From the NCBI GenBank assembly GCA_947503305.1, contig CANNDF010000001.1, forward strand, positions 1,116,001 to 1,180,000: 64,000 bases of DNA. The letters run 5' to 3'. The stretch is from an uncultured Dokdonia sp. Lineage in GTDB: Bacteria; Bacteroidota; Bacteroidia; Flavobacteriales; Flavobacteriaceae. The notes beneath the pieces were generated by a model, which was not told where the DNA came from, did no database searches, and saw only the letters and a program-made list of their open reading frames with translations. Shown piece by piece: positions 6,899 through 15,802 of this stretch. Every line of letters starts with the position of its first letter. The stretch's first letter is position 1. A program made the position numbers and the translations under genes.

Positions 6899-9615
6899 CA
6901 AAAGAAGCTCCAAGATATTTAAAGCTATCAGGTCTAGAACCACTAATAATTACACCAGAAAGTAATTTTATAAATGTAGGTGAACGTACCAATGTGGCGG
7001 GGTCAAGAAAATTTTTGAGACTTGTAAAAGAAGAAAAATTTGATGAAGCCTTAGCTGTTGCGCGGGAACAGGTAGAAAATGGTGCGCAGATCATAGATAT
7101 CAATATGGATGATGGTCTTATTGATGGAAAAGAAGCAATGGTACGTTTTTTAAACCTTGTCATCGCCGAACCAGATATTGCACGTGTTCCCATTATGATC
7201 GATAGCTCTAAATGGGATATTATAGAAGCAGGACTTCAAGTAGTGCAAGGGAAATGTGTCGTTAACTCCATTAGTCTTAAAGAAGGAGCACAGGAATTCA
7301 AACAACAAGCAAAACGTATCAAAAGATATGGAGCAGCTGTAATTGTGATGGCATTTGATGAAGTAGGACAAGCCGATACCTATGAGAGACGTATAGAAAT
7401 TGCAAAACGATCCTATGATATTTTGGTAAACGAAGTACATTTTCCTGCAGAAGATATCATATTTGATCTCAATATATTCCCTGTAGCAACAGGAATGGAT
7501 GAGCATAGACGCAATGCTATAGATTTTATAGAAGGGACTCGATGGGTACGTAAAAATTTACCGCATTGTAGTGTCAGTGGAGGTGTAAGTAATGTTTCTT
7601 TTAGCTTTCGCGGAAATAATACCGTGCGGGAAGCCATGCATTCTGTGTTCTTGTATCATGCTATTGAAGCAGGAATGAATATGGGAATTGTAAACCCATC
7701 TATGTTAGAGGTGTATGATGATATTCCAAAAGATTTATTAGAACATGTAGAAGATGTGATTCTCAATAGGCGCGATGATGCTACCGAACGTTTATTAGAT
7801 TTTGCCGAAACAGTTGGCCAGAAAAAAACGACAGAAAAAGAAACAGAAGCTTGGAGAGAAGGAGATATCCAAAGTAAAATCACAAGAGCCTTAGTAAAAG
7901 GAATTGATAAGTATATAATTGAAGATGTAGAAGCAGCACGTCTGTCAGTTACTGCACCTATCCAGGTTATCGAAGGACATTTAATGACAGGAATGAATGT
8001 CGTAGGAGATCTTTTTGGAAGTGGAAAAATGTTTTTACCTCAAGTGGTAAAAAGCGCTAGAGTGATGAAAAAAGCAGTGGCTTATCTTTTACCATTTATT
8101 GAAGAAGAAAAACTAAAAAATGGAACTGCTGGCGTAAGCCAATCGGCTGGTCGTGTGTTAATGGCTACCGTAAAAGGTGATGTACATGACATTGGAAAAA
8201 ATATTGTCTCTGTGGTCTTAGCCTGTAATAATTATGAGATTATTGATTTAGGAGTTATGGTACCTCCAGAAAAAATCATTGCCTCGGCTTTAGAAAATAA
8301 TGTAGATATCATAGGATTAAGTGGTTTGATTACTCCCTCTCTAGATGAGATGGTCTATCTGGCTAAAGAACTACAACGTCAGGATATTGAAATTCCTATT
8401 TTAATAGGCGGTGCAACTACAAGTAAAGCGCATACCGCTGTAAAAATAGATCCTGAATATAAAAATACTGTGGTGCATGTAAATGATGCATCGAGGGCAG
8501 TGACAGTGGTAGGTGATTTATTACAAAAAGACACCAAGACCACTTTTAAAAATCAATTAAAAGAAGAGTATACACGCTTTCGCGAAAGCTTTAACTCACG
8601 CCAGCGTATTAAAGAATATCTAACTATAGATGAAGCAAGAGCCAATAAATACACAATCGATTGGAAATCAGAAGATATTGTCAAGCCAAAAGAATTAGGC
8701 GTTCAAGTTATCGAAGATTTTGACCTTCAAAAACTAGAAGATTATATCGATTGGACCCCGTTTTTTAGAAGTTGGGACTTGCACGGAAGGTATCCAAATA
8801 TTCTTACCGATGAAATTGTAGGAAAACAAGCTACAGCCCTTTTTGGGGATGCACAAGAAATGCTTCAGCAGATTTTTAGAGAAAAATGGCTTACCGCCAA
8901 AGCTACTTTTGGTCTTTTTGAAGCAAATACAATTCATGATGATGATATTGAGATCCCCCTAGCCCCCAAAGGGGGAATTCTCCCTTCGGGGGCTAGGGGG
9001 ACTATTTTCAGAACCCTACGTCAACAATCCAAAAAAGCATCTGGAAAACCTAATATAGCACTCGCCGATTTTATTGCTCCCAAAGAAAGTGGCTTACAGG
9101 ATTATATTGGAGCATTTTGTGTGACCACAGGATTTGGAACGGCTCAAAAAGCAGCCCAGTTTGAAGAGGCGCTAGATGATTATAATGCGATTATGATTAA
9201 AGCCTTAGCAGATCGTTTAGCAGAGGCTTTTGCCGAATATCTTCATAAAGAAGTACGAACAATACATTGGGGGTATGCTGGTAATGAAGCTTTAAAGAAT
9301 GAAGAATTAATTAAAGAAAAATATAGAGGAATACGTCCAGCACCAGGATACCCAGCGTGTCCAGATCATTTAGAAAAAGAAACGATTTGGGAGTTATTAC
9401 AAGTACAAGAAAGTATAGGAGTTACCCTTACTGATAGTCTAGCCATGTGGCCAGCAGCCAGTGTGAGTGGTTATTATTTTGCGCATCCAGAAGCACGTTA
9501 TTTTGGATTGGGAAAAATAAAAGAAGATCAAGTAGCAGATTTTGCAGAAAGAAAAGGGATTGCTTTCGCGAAAGCAAAAAAATGGCTTAATCCCAATATT
9601 AATGAAGATTCATAA
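6895..9615 (+). CDS. metH: Methionine synthase, folate-, cobalamin- and SAM-binding part (split MetH, C-terminal unit)
   Basis: 906 residues. Order of domains: pterin-binding (about 10-290, with [14 protein letters not shown]), cobalamin cap and B12-binding domain (about 340-570, with [11 protein letters not shown] where His431 is the lower cobalt ligand), then the SAM-dependent reactivation domain (about 590-906, with [12 protein letters not shown]). It transfers a methyl group from methyl-tetrahydrofolate to homocysteine bound on the upstream subunit. The start is the ATG at 6895; the frame is also open upstream, inside the first gene. Two genome palindromes and a GC-rich inverted repeat sit in the reactivation region. 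Confidence 0.92.
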   Translation: MTKEAPRYLKLSGLEPLIITPESNFINVGERTNVAGSRKFLRLVKEEKFDEALAVAREQVENGAQIIDINMDDGLIDGKEAMVRFLNLVIAEPDIARVPIMIDSSKWDIIEAGLQVVQGKCVVNSISLKEGAQEFKQQAKRIKRYGAAVIVMAFDEVGQADTYERRIEIAKRSYDILVNEVHFPAEDIIFDLNIFPVATGMDEHRRNAIDFIEGTRWVRKNLPHCSVSGGVSNVSFSFRGNNTVREAMHSVFLYHAIEAGMNMGIVNPSMLEVYDDIPKDLLEHVEDVILNRRDDATERLLDFAETVGQKKTTEKETEAWREGDIQSKITRALVKGIDKYIIEDVEAARLSVTAPIQVIEGHLMTGMNVVGDLFGSGKMFLPQVVKSARVMKKAVAYLLPFIEEEKLKNGTAGVSQSAGRVLMATVKGDVHDIGKNIVSVVLACNNYEIIDLGVMVPPEKIIASALENNVDIIGLSGLITPSLDEMVYLAKELQRQDIEIPILIGGATTSKAHTAVKIDPEYKNTVVHVNDASRAVTVVGDLLQKDTKTTFKNQLKEEYTRFRESFNSRQRIKEYLTIDEARANKYTIDWKSEDIVKPKELGVQVIEDFDLQKLEDYIDWTPFFRSWDLHGRYPNILTDEIVGKQATALFGDAQEMLQQIFREKWLTAKATFGLFEANTIHDDDIEIPLAPKGGILPSGARGTIFRTLRQQSKKASGKPNIALADFIAPKESGLQDYIGAFCVTTGFGTAQKAAQFEEALDDYNAIMIKALADRLAEAFAEYLHKEVRTIHWGYAGNEALKNEELIKEKYRGIRPAPGYPACPDHLEKETIWELLQVQESIGVTLTDSLAMWPAASVSGYYFAHPEARYFGLGKIKEDQVADFAERKGIAFAKAKKWLNPNINEDS
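8576..8589. repeat. Genome palindrome in metH, first copy
   Basis: Exact GCTTTCGCGAAAGC, read as RFRES, at the junction between the B12 domain and the reactivation domain, where length variation is tolerated. Confidence 0.9.
8955..9000. repeat. GC-rich inverted repeat inside metH
   Basis: Perfect 13-base arms CCCCCTAGCCCCC (8955-8967) and GGGGGCTAGGGGG (8988-9000), with a smaller dyad between them. This is far more GC-rich than its surroundings. It is read in frame as PLAPKGGI then LPSGARG, between DDIEI and FRTLRQQ of the reactivation domain. As I recall, C/G-block palindromes of this kind are dispersed repeats in several Bacteroidota genomes. Confidence 0.85.
9562..9575. repeat. Genome palindrome in metH, second copy
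   Basis: Exact copy flanked by T and A (16-bp dyad), read as AFAKA 13 codons before the metH stop. Confidence 0.9.
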
Positions 9616-9618
9616 ACT

Positions 9619-10584
9619 ATGACAAAAGTAAGAGATCACATATCTAAGGCTATTGAAGCTAAAAAAACAGAGTTTTCATTTGAAATTTTACCCCCACTCA
9701 AAGGGCAAAATATAGATACTATTTTTGAGAATATAGATCCATTAATGGAGTTTAAACCTCCCTTTATTGATGTCACTTATCATCGAGAAGAGTATATCTA
9801 TAAAGAGCGACCAGACGGATTGCTTGAAAAAAAGGTAGTACGTAAACGCCCAGGTACGGTAGGGATTTGCGCTGCTATACAAAATAGGTATAAAGTAGAT
9901 GCTGTACCTCATGTCCTTTGTGGCGGCTTTACAAAAGAAGATACAGAAAATTTCCTGATAGATATGGATTTTCTGGGAATAGAAAATGTGATGGCCTTAC
10001 GTGGCGATGCTGTCAAAAGTGAGACTTATTTTAAAGCAAACACCAATGGAAATGTGTATGCACAGGATCTTGTAGAACAAATTATAGATTTGAATCACGG
10101 TAACTATCTTGATGAAGATCTTCAAAATACAGCCAAAACAGATTTTTGTATTGGCGTTGCGGGATATCCAGAAAAGCATCTCGAAGCTCCAAGTATAGAA
10201 AGTGATATTCATTTCTTAAAGAAAAAACTCGAAGCTGGGGCATGCTATGTAGTGACCCAGATGTTTTTTGACAATCATCAGTATTTTGATTTTGTAAAAA
10301 AATGCCGTGAGGCTGGTATAACAAAACCCATTATACCTGGATTAAAACCACTGGCAACACGAAAACAATTGAATATGATTCCGCAACGTTTTAGTGTTGG
10401 TATGCCAGATACATTGGTTAAGGAAGTGATTAAGTGTAAAACCCCTGAAGCAATACGCCAGGTAGGTGTAGAGTGGAGTATAGCGCAAAGTAAAGAACTT
10501 ATTAAAGCTGGGGTTCCAGTATTACATTATTATTCCATGGGAAAAAGTGATAATATAAAAGCGATTGCAGAAGCTATTTTTTAA
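9619..10584 (+). CDS. metF: Methylenetetrahydrofolate reductase [NAD(P)H]
   Basis: Flavoprotein that reduces 5,10-methylene-THF to 5-methyl-THF, the methyl donor used by MetH. Visible family signatures: EFSFEILPPLKG near residues 14-25, FIDVTYHRE, NVMALRGD (about 120-127), VAGYPEKH and VTQMFFDN in the second half. The length of 321 residues is normal. It follows metH by 3 bases and ends the riboswitch-controlled operon. Confidence 0.93.
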   Translation: MTKVRDHISKAIEAKKTEFSFEILPPLKGQNIDTIFENIDPLMEFKPPFIDVTYHREEYIYKERPDGLLEKKVVRKRPGTVGICAAIQNRYKVDAVPHVLCGGFTKEDTENFLIDMDFLGIENVMALRGDAVKSETYFKANTNGNVYAQDLVEQIIDLNHGNYLDEDLQNTAKTDFCIGVAGYPEKHLEAPSIESDIHFLKKKLEAGACYVVTQMFFDNHQYFDFVKKCREAGITKPIIPGLKPLATRKQLNMIPQRFSVGMPDTLVKEVIKCKTPEAIRQVGVEWSIAQSKELIKAGVPVLHYYSMGKSDNIKAIAEAIF

Positions 10585-10641
10585 AAAAACACTATTGCTT
10601 ATAATATCCACATTATTGACTTTAAGTTTAAAACCTACAAA

Positions 10642-10673
10642 AAAACCACTCAAGGTATTTATTGAGTGGTTTT
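10642..10673. terminator. Bidirectional terminator between metF and pruA
   Basis: AAAACCACTCAA (10642-10653) pairs with TTGAGTGGTTTT (10662-10673) around an 8-base loop. The A and T runs at the two ends give a T-tract on both strands. It lies between two convergent genes and can serve both. Confidence 0.8.
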
Positions 10674-10698
10674 AAATCTATAGTTTTTGTCAAACAGT

Positions 10699-12327
10699 TT
10701 ATTCTCCTAAAAACGGGTATCTATAATCTGTAGGAGTGACAAAAGTTTCTTTAATCATACGAGGGCTAACCCAGCGTAATAAGTTTAAAGCAGAACCTGC
10801 TTTGTCATTAGTTCCAGATGCTCTAGCACCTCCAAATGGTTGTTGTCCTACTACCGCACCTGTCGGTTTATCATTGATGTAGAAGTTACCTGCCGCGTTT
10901 TTAAGAGCCTTTGTTGCCTCTTGTATTGCATAACGATCTCTAGAAAGTACAGCACCCGTTAAGGCATATTCACTGGTTTCATCTACAAGTTTAAGTGTCG
11001 TACTCCAATCTTTATCCTCATATACATATATAGTAATAACGGGGCCAAAAAGCTCTGTACACATAGTCGTGTATTTTGGATCTTCTGCTACAATTACTGT
11101 AGGTTCAATAAAATATCCTTTTGACTTGTCATGACCACCACCTACGATAATCTCTGCACCAGCATCTGCTTTTGCTTGGTCAATAAACGAAGCCAATTTA
11201 TCAAAAGAGCCCTCATGAATCACAGCAGTAATAAAGTTGCTCATGTCTTCTGGAGATCCTATCTTAAATGAGTTTACATCTTTAATGACTTGTTCTTTTA
11301 CAGCAGGCCATAAACTAGCAGGAACATAGGCACGACTTGCAGCGCTACATTTTTGTCCTTGGAATTCAAAAGCACCACGTACAATAGCAGTAGCTACTTG
11401 ATTTGCAGGAGCAGATGGGTGTGCTACTATAAAATCTTTTCCGCCCGTTTCTCCAACAATACGAGGATAGGTTTTATAATTGTGAATATTGGTTCCAATT
11501 TTTGCCCAAAGATCTTTAAATACATGCGTAGATCCTGTAAAGTGTAATCCAGAAAAATCAGGACTAGCTAATACCGTATCTGTAATCATTACGGGATCTC
11601 CATGCACTACTTGAATCACACCATCAGGAACCCCCGCTTCACGGAAAATATCTAAGATAATCTTAGCAGAAAGCATTTGACTATCCGATGGTTTCCATAC
11701 CACAACATTCCCCATTAACGCACAACTTGCAGGTAAATTTGCTGCAATGGCTGTAAAGTTAAAAGGTGTAATGGCATAAATAAACCCTTCTAGAGGACGG
11801 TACTCTAAACGATTCCATGCATCAGAAGTAGATTCTGGTTGCTCATTATAAATATCAGTCATAAACTGAACATTAAAACGCAAGAAATCGATAAGCTCAC
11901 AAGCAGCATCTATTTCGGCTTGATGTACTGTTTTAGATTGTGCAATCATGGTAGCTGCATTAATACGTGCTCTATAAGGACCCGCAATAAGCTCGGCAGC
12001 TTTTAAGAAAATTCCAGCACGTTGTTCCCAAGGAAGTTCAGCCCATGCTGTTCTTGCCTCAAGTGCTCCTGAAATTGCATCTTCTATATGTGATTTTTCG
12101 GCAATATGATACTCTCCTACTATATGTTTGTGATCATGAGGAGGTGACATTGTACGTGTGTTTCCTGTACGTACTTCTTGGCCATTAATAAACATAGGAA
12201 CTTCTGTATGTGCAGCAAACATAGTTTTATATGCAGCAGCAACTTCAGCGCGTTCTGGAGAACCTGGGGCATACCCTTTAACAGGTTCATTTATAGCAAT
12301 TGGTACTTGAAAAAATCCTTTTCCCAT
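10699..12327 (-). CDS. pruA: 1-pyrroline-5-carboxylate / L-glutamate-gamma-semialdehyde dehydrogenase
   Basis: Oxidises glutamate semialdehyde to glutamate with NAD+, the last step of proline breakdown. The aldehyde dehydrogenase landmarks are present: VVWKPSD, FTGSTHVFKDL, the glutamate in ETGGKDF and the nucleophile in GQKCSAASRAYVP. The length of 542 residues matches the stand-alone form of Bacteroidota. No proline dehydrogenase gene lies beside it. Confidence 0.93.
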   Translation of the reverse strand: MGKGFFQVPIAINEPVKGYAPGSPERAEVAAAYKTMFAAHTEVPMFINGQEVRTGNTRTMSPPHDHKHIVGEYHIAEKSHIEDAISGALEARTAWAELPWEQRAGIFLKAAELIAGPYRARINAATMIAQSKTVHQAEIDAACELIDFLRFNVQFMTDIYNEQPESTSDAWNRLEYRPLEGFIYAITPFNFTAIAANLPASCALMGNVVVWKPSDSQMLSAKIILDIFREAGVPDGVIQVVHGDPVMITDTVLASPDFSGLHFTGSTHVFKDLWAKIGTNIHNYKTYPRIVGETGGKDFIVAHPSAPANQVATAIVRGAFEFQGQKCSAASRAYVPASLWPAVKEQVIKDVNSFKIGSPEDMSNFITAVIHEGSFDKLASFIDQAKADAGAEIIVGGGHDKSKGYFIEPTVIVAEDPKYTTMCTELFGPVITIYVYEDKDWSTTLKLVDETSEYALTGAVLSRDRYAIQEATKALKNAAGNFYINDKPTGAVVGQQPFGGARASGTNDKAGSALNLLRWVSPRMIKETFVTPTDYRYPFLGE

Positions 12328-12356
12328 AAGTATAATGTTTTAGTTTTTTTGTGGTG

Positions 12357-12364
12357 CAAAGGTA
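12357..12364 (-). promoter_or_regulatory. -7 box of pruA
   Basis: TACCTTTG on the minus strand, about 30 bases before the pruA start. I see no TTG at the usual -33 distance; that space is taken by the palindrome at 12378-12391. Confidence 0.55.
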
Positions 12365-12377
12365 TGAATTTCTTTAC

Positions 12378-12391
12378 GCTTTCGCGAAAGC
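12378..12391. repeat. Genome palindrome upstream of pruA
   Basis: Exact intergenic copy about 14 bases upstream of the pruA -7 box, so it overlaps the expected -33 region. Confidence 0.9.
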
Positions 12392-12500
12392 ATAATACAA
12401 CATAAGTCATAATCTCCAAGGAGAGAGGTTCTGGGAAAAGCTAGGGATAGACTCAACTATTTTTTGTAAGTTCACAGTTTTATTTTAGACTAAAAAATTT

Positions 12501-13217
12501 ATGTGTACAGTAAGTTACATTCCTAAAGGAAATAACAATTTTATATTAACTTCTAATCGTGATGAGGCTGTTGGGAGAACTACTTATGTTCCTGACTTTT
12601 ACGATGTTAATGGAGTAAAAATGTTGTATCCAAAAGATGCAATTGCTGGTGGTACTTGGATAGGACTTTCTGAAAAGAGCCGTCTTATATGTTTACTCAA
12701 TGGAGGGTTTGAAAACCATATCAGGGTAGATCATTATAAAATGAGTCGTGGAATAGTGGTAAAAGAATTATTAGGAGCCACAAATATGGATGTGGCAATT
12801 AGAAATTTTGACTATTCCGGAATCGAACCATTTACCATTGTTGCTGTGGACTGGAGTGGTACATTAAAAGCAACAGAACTTGTCTGGGATGGAAAGGAAG
12901 CGCATATTAAAGAATTATCAGATGCGCCAATGATTTGGTCTTCTTCTACGTTATATACTGAAGCCATGAAGGAAAAACGTCGTAAATGGTTTGCGGCTTT
13001 TTCTGAAACATCAAACTTAGAAGTATCTGATATGTATGACTTTCATTCAAAAGCAGGGGAAGGTGATAAGCATGTAGATGTATGTATGGATAGAGGGTTG
13101 TTAAAGACTGTAAGTATTACTCAAGTAGAAAAAATAGGTGAAGACTGCACCATGATATATAATGATTTACAAAAAGAAGAAGTGCATATCACCGAATTTG
13201 AAATGATTACCGTGTGA
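12501..13217 (+). CDS. NRDE family protein (TANGO2-like)
   Basis: 238 residues beginning MCTVSYIPKG, with the family-defining NRDE at residues 19-22. In this family Cys2 can be exposed by removal of the initiator methionine, as in N-terminal nucleophile hydrolases, but the reaction is not established. The GTG of the following gene overlaps its stop (GTGA), so the two are probably translated together. Confidence 0.8.
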   Translation: MCTVSYIPKGNNNFILTSNRDEAVGRTTYVPDFYDVNGVKMLYPKDAIAGGTWIGLSEKSRLICLLNGGFENHIRVDHYKMSRGIVVKELLGATNMDVAIRNFDYSGIEPFTIVAVDWSGTLKATELVWDGKEAHIKELSDAPMIWSSSTLYTEAMKEKRRKWFAAFSETSNLEVSDMYDFHSKAGEGDKHVDVCMDRGLLKTVSITQVEKIGEDCTMIYNDLQKEEVHITEFEMITV

Positions 13218-14227
13218 AGTATAACGGAAAAATAATTGTACTTGCTTTTCCAGACACTTTTGTAAAAATGTCTGATGAGCTTATGTGTAAACTTCTTCCT
13301 TTGGTAGGATTGGGGACCCGCACACATATAAAGGCAGGTCATGCTGCATTAGTATTGATAGAAAATGCAACAGGAAAAGCCAGATATTATGATTTTGGCC
13401 GATATATAACTCCAGAGGGAAAAGGGAGAGTACGGGGTGAGAATACAGATGTAGAATTAGAAATTCCTTTTAAAGCAAAGATTATTAAAGACGGAGTTGA
13501 AAACTTAGAACAGTTTCTAATATGGTTAGATGCGCATCCAGATAAAACTCATGGGTCGGGTCGTCTAGTAGCTTCTCTATGTGAAGCTATTAATTATGAA
13601 AAAGCATTAGACTATATTTCCAGTCTTCAAAATCAAGGAAGTGTACCCTACAGAGCTTTTGGTAACATCGGGAGTAATTGTGCGCGATTTGTCACAGAAA
13701 CTATTCTGTCTTCTACTAAGGATCCCTATATTATAAAAAGTCTTAATCATAATAAAAAATTTACTCCTAGTACGGTAGGTAATGTAGAAAAATCTGCAGC
13801 TTCAGATGTATATGAAGTGAGTAATGGTATAATTAGACCATACGCTTCTACTGCATTACGCGAAAATTTGACCAACTATTTTGATAAGCGTGTTCCAGCA
13901 TCTATGTATCAAGAATTTGATGGAGATGGTGTTCCCGATGGAGCTCAGTTGTTAAAGGGGATAGGAAGTAGTGCGTGGTTTCAGCTTATAGAAGAAGATA
14001 AGCAGACAGTAAAAATCAATAGATATACAGAAGCGGGGATTAAAGATTTTGAAGGTATCGGTATGATCCCTAAAGGATTTAATCCTAAGAATCCTTATAA
14101 ATTTGTTTATGATTGTAATTGTGCTTATTGCACAATAGAACAGGGAAATAACAAATTTCGTATAGAACTTTCTAAAAAAGAAATAGCAAGAAAAACTAGT
14201 TCAGTGCAAATGGTGCACTCAGCTTAA
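13214..14227 (+). CDS. DUF6695-like protein of unknown function, possible papain-like fold
   Basis: 337 residues from a GTG that overlaps the previous stop. I recognise it only as a conserved flavobacterial family, probably DUF6695. There is no signal peptide. His43 in KAGHAALVLIE and Cys156 in NIGSNCARFV lie in contexts like those of LRAT/NlpC-type permuted papain folds (a GHAAL strand and a buried Cys helix), which suggests a thiol hydrolase; this is inference. The last 32 bases overlap the convergent apaG gene. Near the C terminus there is also a CNCAYC cluster. Confidence 0.6.
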   Translation: MKYNGKIIVLAFPDTFVKMSDELMCKLLPLVGLGTRTHIKAGHAALVLIENATGKARYYDFGRYITPEGKGRVRGENTDVELEIPFKAKIIKDGVENLEQFLIWLDAHPDKTHGSGRLVASLCEAINYEKALDYISSLQNQGSVPYRAFGNIGSNCARFVTETILSSTKDPYIIKSLNHNKKFTPSTVGNVEKSAASDVYEVSNGIIRPYASTALRENLTNYFDKRVPASMYQEFDGDGVPDGAQLLKGIGSSAWFQLIEEDKQTVKINRYTEAGIKDFEGIGMIPKGFNPKNPYKFVYDCNCAYCTIEQGNNKFRIELSKKEIARKTSSVQMVHSA

Positions 14228-14582
14228 AAGTAGGGATCTTTACCCTAAATTTCCTCGTGGTTGTAAAATTAACCATGTGATAATAGCCCTGCATAGCTCC
14301 AAAAGGAGACGTCAATAAACATCCAGAACTATAAGCATGTTTTTCCCCAGGTTTTAATACAGGCTTTTTACCGATAACACCTTCCCCATCTACAGTTTCA
14401 GGGAGGTTTAATGCATCATAGATCTTCCAGTGACGAGCCATCAATTGTACAGAGTCTTTGCTTTGATTTTCTATAGTTACACGATAGCCAAAGGCAAAGT
14501 GCATTTTATAATTTTTATAAAATGTGCCTTCAAAAGTGGTTTCTACCGAAATCTTTATACCTCTTGTAACCTGTTGTACCAT
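14196..14582 (-). CDS. apaG: ApaG domain protein
   Basis: 128 residues with a beta-sandwich ApaG pattern: VTIENQSKDSVQLMARHW, GEGVIGKKPVLKPGE and the C-terminal SSGCLLTSPFGAMQGYY. Named for Co2+/Mg2+ resistance and Ap4A effects in enterobacteria; the molecular function is unsettled. Its 3' end runs 32 bases into the convergent upstream-strand gene. It lies 3 bases after the DUF3667 gene and shares its strand. Confidence 0.88.
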   Translation of the reverse strand: MVQQVTRGIKISVETTFEGTFYKNYKMHFAFGYRVTIENQSKDSVQLMARHWKIYDALNLPETVDGEGVIGKKPVLKPGEKHAYSSGCLLTSPFGAMQGYYHMVNFTTTRKFRVKIPTFKLSAPFALN

Positions 14583-14585
14583 TAT

Positions 14586-15779
14586 TTAATAAAAAGCAGC
14601 TGTAAGCGCAAAGAAAATTAATGCAAATACAGTTGTTGAGATAAAAAATACAAAGTTTAAAAATACAAATTTTATTAATGTGATGAACCTGTTTTGTTTA
14701 TAAAAATTTCTTAATGCTTTATAAAAATAAAATGGCCCTAGAAGGGTAAGTATCACACTTGCAATTGCATTGGTGTCCCCAGGAATTAACATATCAGGAA
14801 TTAAACTAATAAGTAAGACTACAAAAATCCAACTGAAAATATGGAAAATAAAGACAAGATGTTCCATATAATTAAACTTCTTTTTGGAATAAATTAACCA
14901 AAAGACGAAGGCAAAAAATGGAGAAAAAAAGAATAAGAAAAAGGGTGTTTTTGATGCTAGATAATTGATAAAACGTATTGGGTTTTTTTCTACACGTTCT
15001 AAGGTTTCATTCTTACTATAAATCCATTGATTCGTTCTTGATTTGTCATAATGGAGACTATCTAGAGCGGTCGTAGTATTACTAATATCTGTTGCTTTAT
15101 AAAATTCTCTAAATAGGAATATTTTTTTTGCCAATTTATCAAACCCATTGAGTGTGTCTAAATCTTTTTGAGATATATATTCATAGCCCAATGAGTCTTT
15201 TATTTGAGCATTACGAGCTTGTCTTGCTTTTCGCTCTTCGGTATTTTTTTTGGCTTCTTCTACAGCTTTCTGTATCTCTTGATTAACATCTATACCAATA
15301 TTATTTAGATTTTCTAAGCCTTTTATTTCTGGAATAGAATCCTGAAGAGCTTGATCAATAGTACTAATGGCTTCATCTGTATTCATCACTTTAATATTCC
15401 CTTCAGAGAGATCAATTTCTGTCTCATTAAATAAAGAAATAGCACCTAGAATAATGAAGTAAAAGATAGAAGCGCTTAAAAAGAATCGAAAGGGATTTGC
15501 GTAATGAAACCTTTTTCCATCAACATAATATCGGGTAATAGTTCCTGGCTTAAAAAGAATGTCTTTTAAAGTATGTCTAAAGCGAGAGTCATACGTAAAT
15601 ACACTGAGCATAAACTCATTAAAGAAATCTATGAGTGTGAGTCTTTTAGTCGTATTGAGTTGACCACAATACGCACAATATCTATCTGTAAGATCAAGAG
15701 GATGTCCACAGTTAAGACATTCTACTCCGCGATATTTTATAGCTTTACGGCTATTGGACTTTACCAGCGTTTCCTTCAT
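14586..15779 (-). CDS. DUF3667 membrane protein with N-terminal zinc ribbon
   Basis: 397 residues. C21-x2-C24 and C35-x2-C38 (CLNCG, YCAYCG) form a zinc ribbon. The family block FNEFMLSVFTYDSRFRHTL and KPGTITRYYVDGKR follows, then about five membrane helices (near 95-115 and 280-395). A charged, coiled-coil-like insert of about 120 residues separates the first helix from the rest. Function unknown; probably a membrane protein of the envelope. Confidence 0.82.
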   Translation of the reverse strand: MKETLVKSNSRKAIKYRGVECLNCGHPLDLTDRYCAYCGQLNTTKRLTLIDFFNEFMLSVFTYDSRFRHTLKDILFKPGTITRYYVDGKRFHYANPFRFFLSASIFYFIILGAISLFNETEIDLSEGNIKVMNTDEAISTIDQALQDSIPEIKGLENLNNIGIDVNQEIQKAVEEAKKNTEERKARQARNAQIKDSLGYEYISQKDLDTLNGFDKLAKKIFLFREFYKATDISNTTTALDSLHYDKSRTNQWIYSKNETLERVEKNPIRFINYLASKTPFFLFFFSPFFAFVFWLIYSKKKFNYMEHLVFIFHIFSWIFVVLLISLIPDMLIPGDTNAIASVILTLLGPFYFYKALRNFYKQNRFITLIKFVFLNFVFFISTTVFALIFFALTAAFY

Positions 15780-15802
15780 CCGATAAATATAGCTGTTTTA
15801 TA

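Noticed and set aside
7604-7616. GCTTTCGCGGAAA in metH as a genome palindrome copy
   Set aside because: Only the left half matches; the residues (SFRGNN) are conserved in MetH, so this is ordinary coding sequence.
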